Shown here: positions 60,949-64,000 of the stretch, piece by piece
Layout: the number at the start of each line of letters is the position of its first letter
How positions within the stretch are numbered: the stretch's first letter is position 1
Assembly (NCBI GenBank): GCA_964221845.1
Contig: CAXPZW010000007.1
Coordinates: 13,522-77,521 of the forward strand
Source: CAXPZW01 sp964221845
GTDB lineage: Bacteria > Bacteroidota > Bacteroidia > Flavobacteriales_D > Sanyastnellaceae
DNA length: 64,000 nt
Reading direction: 5' to 3'
Position numbers and translations under genes: made by a program
Notes under the pieces: model-generated
What the model saw: only the letters and a program-made list of their open reading frames with translations
What the model was told of the DNA's origin: nothing
Database searches by the model: none

Positions 60949-61635
60949 ATGGATGGCAGGTTTGGCGCCATGGATGGCATTCTGCCCTGCGTGAATGGCA
61001 CGAGTTCTCGCCCGATTTCTGATCTTACGGGAAGCACTTTGCCTCAACCTTTCCGCAAACCAGTCCCCACCAGGACTCCCGCCACCAAAAAACTGCTGCT
61101 GCTGGGCGTGGCCCTTGAAGTGGCCATTTTCGCCTTCTGCTTTTTCACTGTTGACGACTTACCTCAGGTCTTTAAACTCGCGGCCCGCTATTCTGGTCGC
61201 TTGTCGGCGCTGGTGTTTCTGTGGACGTTTTTTCGCTTTGCCCGCCTGTACCGCAAAGGCCTGGAGTACGCCGTACGCCCATGGCTGCTCTCGTTTGCGG
61301 TAGTGCACCTGATCCACTTTGGCTTTCTGGCCACCAGCGTCATCCTCAACGATAGCCCGCTGGAGCTCCACAAGGTCATTGGCGGCAGCCTCGCATACAT
61401 GATGATCGTAGTGGCCCCCTTCCGCCTGCTCGACTTCAAGCTCCCCGCCTAGCTGGTCTACTTCTACTACGTCACCTTCGTGATGGTCATGACCTACATC
61501 GCCCGCATCAAAGGCGAATTTCAAGACGTGGTGGCCAGTGAGGTGCACTATGGGTTTTTGGGTGCGTTTTTGGTGGGGAGTGTGGTGTTTGGGTGGTGGG
61601 TTTGGCGGGGGAGAAAGTGTCGTTCAGAAACGTAA
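60949..61635 (+). pseudogene. Membrane-protein gene interrupted by an in-frame amber stop
   Basis: A frame with several hydrophobic helices (KKLLLLGVALEVAIFAFCFFTV, LSALVFLWTFFRFARLY, PWLLSFAVVHLIHFGFLATSV, YMMIVVAPFRLLDFKLPA) stops at TAG 61450-61452. It then continues in the same frame for 60 codons with two more helices (LVYFYYVTFVMVMTYIARIK, GFLGAFLVGSVVFGWWVW) to TAA 61635. A single TGG-to-TAG change would explain this. The five-to-six-helix protein of unknown function is probably inactive. The start is unclear (GTG 60928, ATG 60949 or ATG 60970); short direct repeats of ATGGATGGC lie there. Confidence 0.65.
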
Positions 61636-61671
61636 TTGGTCATTGAGGTACCACCAGGCCTTGAAATGAAA

Positions 61672-61695
61672 TCGGCCACTCCGTTGAGTGGCCGA
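61672..61695. terminator. Perfect 10-bp hairpin downstream of the amber pseudogene
   Basis: TCGGCCACTC-CGTT-GAGTGGCCGA. On the minus strand it is followed by TTTCATTTC, on the plus strand by CTGCTTTCACA. The downstream GCTTTCACA is also found after the hairpin at 60797-60817, so the two may be related elements. Confidence 0.5.
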
Positions 61696-61965
61696 CTGCT
61701 TTCACAATACGGATGCGAAAGGGACCAGAGAACACGCCTTGGAAGCAGTGTTGGATTCGCTCCGTAGGAGGTTAAAGTTAGTTTGTTGAAAGTCAGATTT
61801 TTGGGCGTAATTCCTGAGATTTTGTAGATGGTCGATTCTGAGGCATGGATTGGAGGGTTCGCTTTGTGGTTGACAAGACCTCTTTCAGGATTAATTCCCA
61901 ACTTAAAGGCACCCATAACCAGATCGGCTTTAGCCTGCCGCTGTGATGTTCTGACTGTGCCTATC

Positions 61966-62007
61966 CGCGTATAAACGTTTATAAACGGGTATACGCGTTT
62001 CTACGCG
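61966..62007. repeat. Nested palindromes / decamer array upstream of the 7TM kinase
   Basis: Four imperfect 10-bp units end in CG: CGTATAAACG, TTTATAAACG, GGTATACGCG, TTTCTACGCG. Within them CGTTTATAAACG and TATAAACGTTTATA are perfect palindromes, and CGCGTATA (61966) pairs with TATACGCG (61990). A one-turn period next to a signalling gene suggests a protein-binding array or a recombination site. Confidence 0.6.
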
Positions 62008-62077
62008 ACTAGCGCTGAATGGATTTTGGTTATTGGGTTGCCAAATGAAATCTAGTCTTGATTTTGATCTTGTCGCT

Positions 62078-63895
62078 ATGAAACAGGTGCCAGCCGTGGT
62101 AGTTCTACTATCCATCTTCTTAATGAGCGCAGTTTTAGATGTCCGGGCTGACTCGCTTACAGTGGAAATGAAAGTGTCTGTAAGTGCCTCCCGAGTTGTG
62201 GAGACGGGCCAATTGGATTCTCTCCCGTGGGGTCATCTGGCTTCACCAGTGGTTAACCAGGGATTCTTGGATGGATATTGCTATCTGTATTTCTCCGGGG
62301 TAAGAGATTCTCTGATCTACATCCAGAACTCACTTATTCGGGAGGTTTCTCTATTGTCGGTTCCGGTGAAGGCAGGACCTGTTGAAAGAACCGAGGTAGA
62401 AGCAACATTCGGCGGCTTTTTGGTGCATAGCTCCACAGAGGATTTAATACTCGAAGTCTATTCTCAAGACTATTTGATCTTACCTATTTCCGTCTATTCA
62501 GCGGACAGCACATTCTCTAATTCGTTTCCTGTTGGTTTATGGTGGATGTACACAGGTGTCGCAATTCTCGCTCTGATAATGGGGGTTTCGATGTGGATTG
62601 CGATCAGGAATGAGGTATACCTCTACTATGCGGCTTTCGTTTTATCTGTTTGGTTGGGTCAATCCCTTTTGTTTGGCTTTGGGAGGTTGTTCTTATATCC
62701 AGGGTGCGAATACCTCTGTGCTCATGACGTGGGAATTCTTGTTGGACTGACTACTGTTGCTAGTCTGCTCTTCGTTAGAAGCTTCCTTCCTCGCGATGTT
62801 TTAGGTCAGACTCTGTCAACGCTTGTCCGATTCCTCTTTTGGCTCTCTGCAGCAGTCACTGCTTGTGGCCTAGTTTTTTCCAATCACGAAATCCGGCAGT
62901 TTGTGGGTGTGTTTTCGGGAGTGATAGCCGCTAGCATAATGTTCCTGTCACTTGTGTATCTGCTGCGCTCGCGGAGTTTGCGGTCAGCTCTTTTTGCAGT
63001 AGGGTGGTTTTTGTTTTTGATTGGCTCTACTGTGTTTTCGCTCAAAGATCTTGGCATTCTAGAATACAATGGTTTTACGGCGTATTCCATGACAATTGGT
63101 GCCGGTTTTGAGTGTGCCGTGTTTCTTTTTATCCTGAGCCATGAAGTGGGGAGAATTCGGAGTGAGTTCACTGCCACTAATGACATGGTAATTCACTTAA
63201 GCAAAGAAATAAGCCATTTGGAAAGAGAGTTCGAGGATACGCAACTGAAGTATTCTGATGAACGCTCGAAAAGACTCCGCTCCCTTTTAACTCCGCATTT
63301 CCTTTTTAACGCCTTGGCTACTATGCAGAGCTATGTTTTTGAGGGTGATTCCGTATCTGGATTCAACTTCATTGCGAAGTATGGAAAACTCTTGAGAATC
63401 AGTATGGAGGCTTGCTCTAGGACACTTGTTGAACTGAAAGTTGAGCTCGAAATCGTAGAGCGCTATCTCCAACTTGAAGCACTAAGGGAAGGTTTTGATT
63501 TAAGTTGGGACATAAGCGTATCTCAGGTTGATGTGGACGACGAGTTCTTTCCCTCCATGACTCTCCAGCCAATTGTGGAAAACGCGATAAAGCATGGCTT
63601 AATTCCCTTGGCAGAAAGATCGCCAAGATGTGAAATACGGGTACGACGGATGGAGTCTTTTGGTGTTTTGATCGAGGTGGAAGACAACGGGATTGGTATC
63701 CGAAAGGCTACAGCAAATAGGGATCCTGGCCACAAGTCAATATTCGGAGAATTGCTCGAAGAGCGTGCGGAAATATTGAGAAGAAGAGGCTTAGGAAAGC
63801 TGAATCATGAGGTAATCTCTCGGGAGAGAGGTGAGGCAGGAAAGCATGGAGTACTTACAAGAATTTCTTTTTTACCATATAACCAATACCAATGA
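62078..63895 (+). CDS. 7TM-DISM sensor histidine kinase (LytS type)
   Basis: About 605 residues from ATG 62078, giving the signal peptide MKQVPAVVVLLSIFLMSAVL; ATG 62045 and TTG 62033 are further upstream. An extracellular beta domain (~25-155, 7TMR-DISMED2-like) leads to seven hydrophobic helices (~160-365). A coiled coil (EISHLEREFEDTQLKYSDERSK) connects to a His_kinase domain with LLTPHFLFNALATMQSY, phospho-acceptor His407. The ATPase domain has PIVENAIKHGLIPL and DNGIGI. The gene is much more AT-rich than its neighbours, which suggests recent acquisition. Its TGA overlaps the ATG of the next response regulator (ATGA). Confidence 0.9.
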   Translation: MKQVPAVVVLLSIFLMSAVLDVRADSLTVEMKVSVSASRVVETGQLDSLPWGHLASPVVNQGFLDGYCYLYFSGVRDSLIYIQNSLIREVSLLSVPVKAGPVERTEVEATFGGFLVHSSTEDLILEVYSQDYLILPISVYSADSTFSNSFPVGLWWMYTGVAILALIMGVSMWIAIRNEVYLYYAAFVLSVWLGQSLLFGFGRLFLYPGCEYLCAHDVGILVGLTTVASLLFVRSFLPRDVLGQTLSTLVRFLFWLSAAVTACGLVFSNHEIRQFVGVFSGVIAASIMFLSLVYLLRSRSLRSALFAVGWFLFLIGSTVFSLKDLGILEYNGFTAYSMTIGAGFECAVFLFILSHEVGRIRSEFTATNDMVIHLSKEISHLEREFEDTQLKYSDERSKRLRSLLTPHFLFNALATMQSYVFEGDSVSGFNFIAKYGKLLRISMEACSRTLVELKVELEIVERYLQLEALREGFDLSWDISVSQVDVDDEFFPSMTLQPIVENAIKHGLIPLAERSPRCEIRVRRMESFGVLIEVEDNGIGIRKATANRDPGHKSIFGELLEERAEILRRRGLGKLNHEVISRERGEAGKHGVLTRISFLPYNQYQ

Positions 63896-64000
63896 AAGCT
63901 TTAATTATTGAAGACAACGGCCGTGAGGCCGAGCTCGTGCGTTCTTTGTTGAACGTGTGTGATCAACAGATCGAATGCGTGGGAATCGCCGAGAATGTAG
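63892..64000 (+). CDS. Response regulator, 3' end outside the window
   Basis: 36 codons are visible: MKALIIEDNGREAELVRSL onward, the first strand and acidic pair (IEDN) of a receiver domain. The ATGA overlap with the histidine kinase gene marks it as the cognate regulator, probably of the LytTR class given the LytS-type kinase, but the effector domain is not in the window. Confidence 0.8.
   Translation, partial: MKALIIEDNGREAELVRSLLNVCDQQIECVGIAENV

Larger units (their letters stand above)
61636..62077. other. 442-bp region without a gene
   Basis: It holds the hairpin at 61672-61695 and the decamer array at 61966-62007. A 122-codon minus-strand frame (61548-61916) has no recognisable features and runs through the hairpin; I do not call it. 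Base composition shifts here from GC-rich to the AT-richer sequence of the following kinase. Confidence 0.6.

Noticed and set aside
61548..61916. 122-residue minus-strand frame
   Set aside because: It runs through a perfect hairpin and the end of the amber pseudogene and has no recognisable pattern.

Overview
The window is about 64 kb of chromosomal DNA from a Bacteroidota bacterium, most likely a GC-rich member of the Flavobacteriales (Schleiferiaceae or Cryomorphaceae-like; family placement is inference). Evidence: several proteins end in type IX secretion (T9SS) type A sorting domains; the T9SS translocon gene sprA lies in a ruvA-sprA-gcvH-vanZ-tonB string; DUF6029, Omp28, DUF4296 and PA0069-type radical SAM proteins are present; and many genes carry the Bacteroidota promoter signature (-33 TTG, 19-20 nt, -7 TAnnTTTG). 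Most genes are GC-rich. dsbD and the two-component pair at the right edge are visibly more AT-rich. I found no rRNA, tRNA, CRISPR array or complete insertion sequence.

Layout: 1-6.2 kb holds two T9SS-sorted secreted proteins, a GH3-family enzyme and a VWA-domain protein. 6.2-13.7 kb holds an MMPL/RND exporter (minus) and then hemH, pabB, tilS, a small unknown gene and a queuosine-precursor transporter. 13.8-22.7 kb holds dsbD, nfu, a LexA-like XRE/S24 repressor (minus), a secreted metalloprotease with a dockerin-like end, an orphan sorting-domain gene, a damaged LytTR response regulator and dinB; two copies of a 162-bp repeat lie here. 22.7-29 kb holds a polytopic membrane protein, atpDC (minus), and a ribF-LRR-YkoF-like-PnuC-like-NadR-like vitamin cassette. 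29-41 kb, all minus strand, holds tonB, vanZ, gcvH, sprA, ruvA and maeB. 41-46.6 kb holds a thioredoxin-fold T9SS protein, then TlpA-DUF6029-Omp28-barrel. 46.6-52.8 kb holds a large secreted BNR-repeat protein and three glycosyltransferases. 52.8-57.4 kb is a DNA-damage operon (DnaE2-like polymerase, radical SAM photoproduct-lyase-like protein, Ogt). 57.4-64 kb holds a DUF4296 lipoprotein, a propeller histidine kinase, an amber-interrupted membrane gene, and an AT-rich 7TM-DISM histidine kinase followed by a response regulator cut by the window end.

The main discovery candidate is an SOS-like regulon. A self-cleaving-type XRE/S24 repressor (catalytic Ser148/Lys187, cleavage site Ala108-Gly109) has at its own start codon a palindrome of the form TGCTAA-N5-TTAGtcA that contains its -7 box. 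Exact TGCTAA-N5-TTAGCA palindromes lie in front of dinB and inside the promoter of the dnaE2-like operon, the latter with a second, one-mismatch site centred 30 bp upstream over the -33 box. The repressor and dnaE2 promoters also share a longer core, TTGGCAAACC-N12-TAAwTTTG. This suggests that one repressor controls both mutagenic polymerases, plus direct-reversal repair enzymes. The operators and regulon are read from sequence; damage inducibility is inference.
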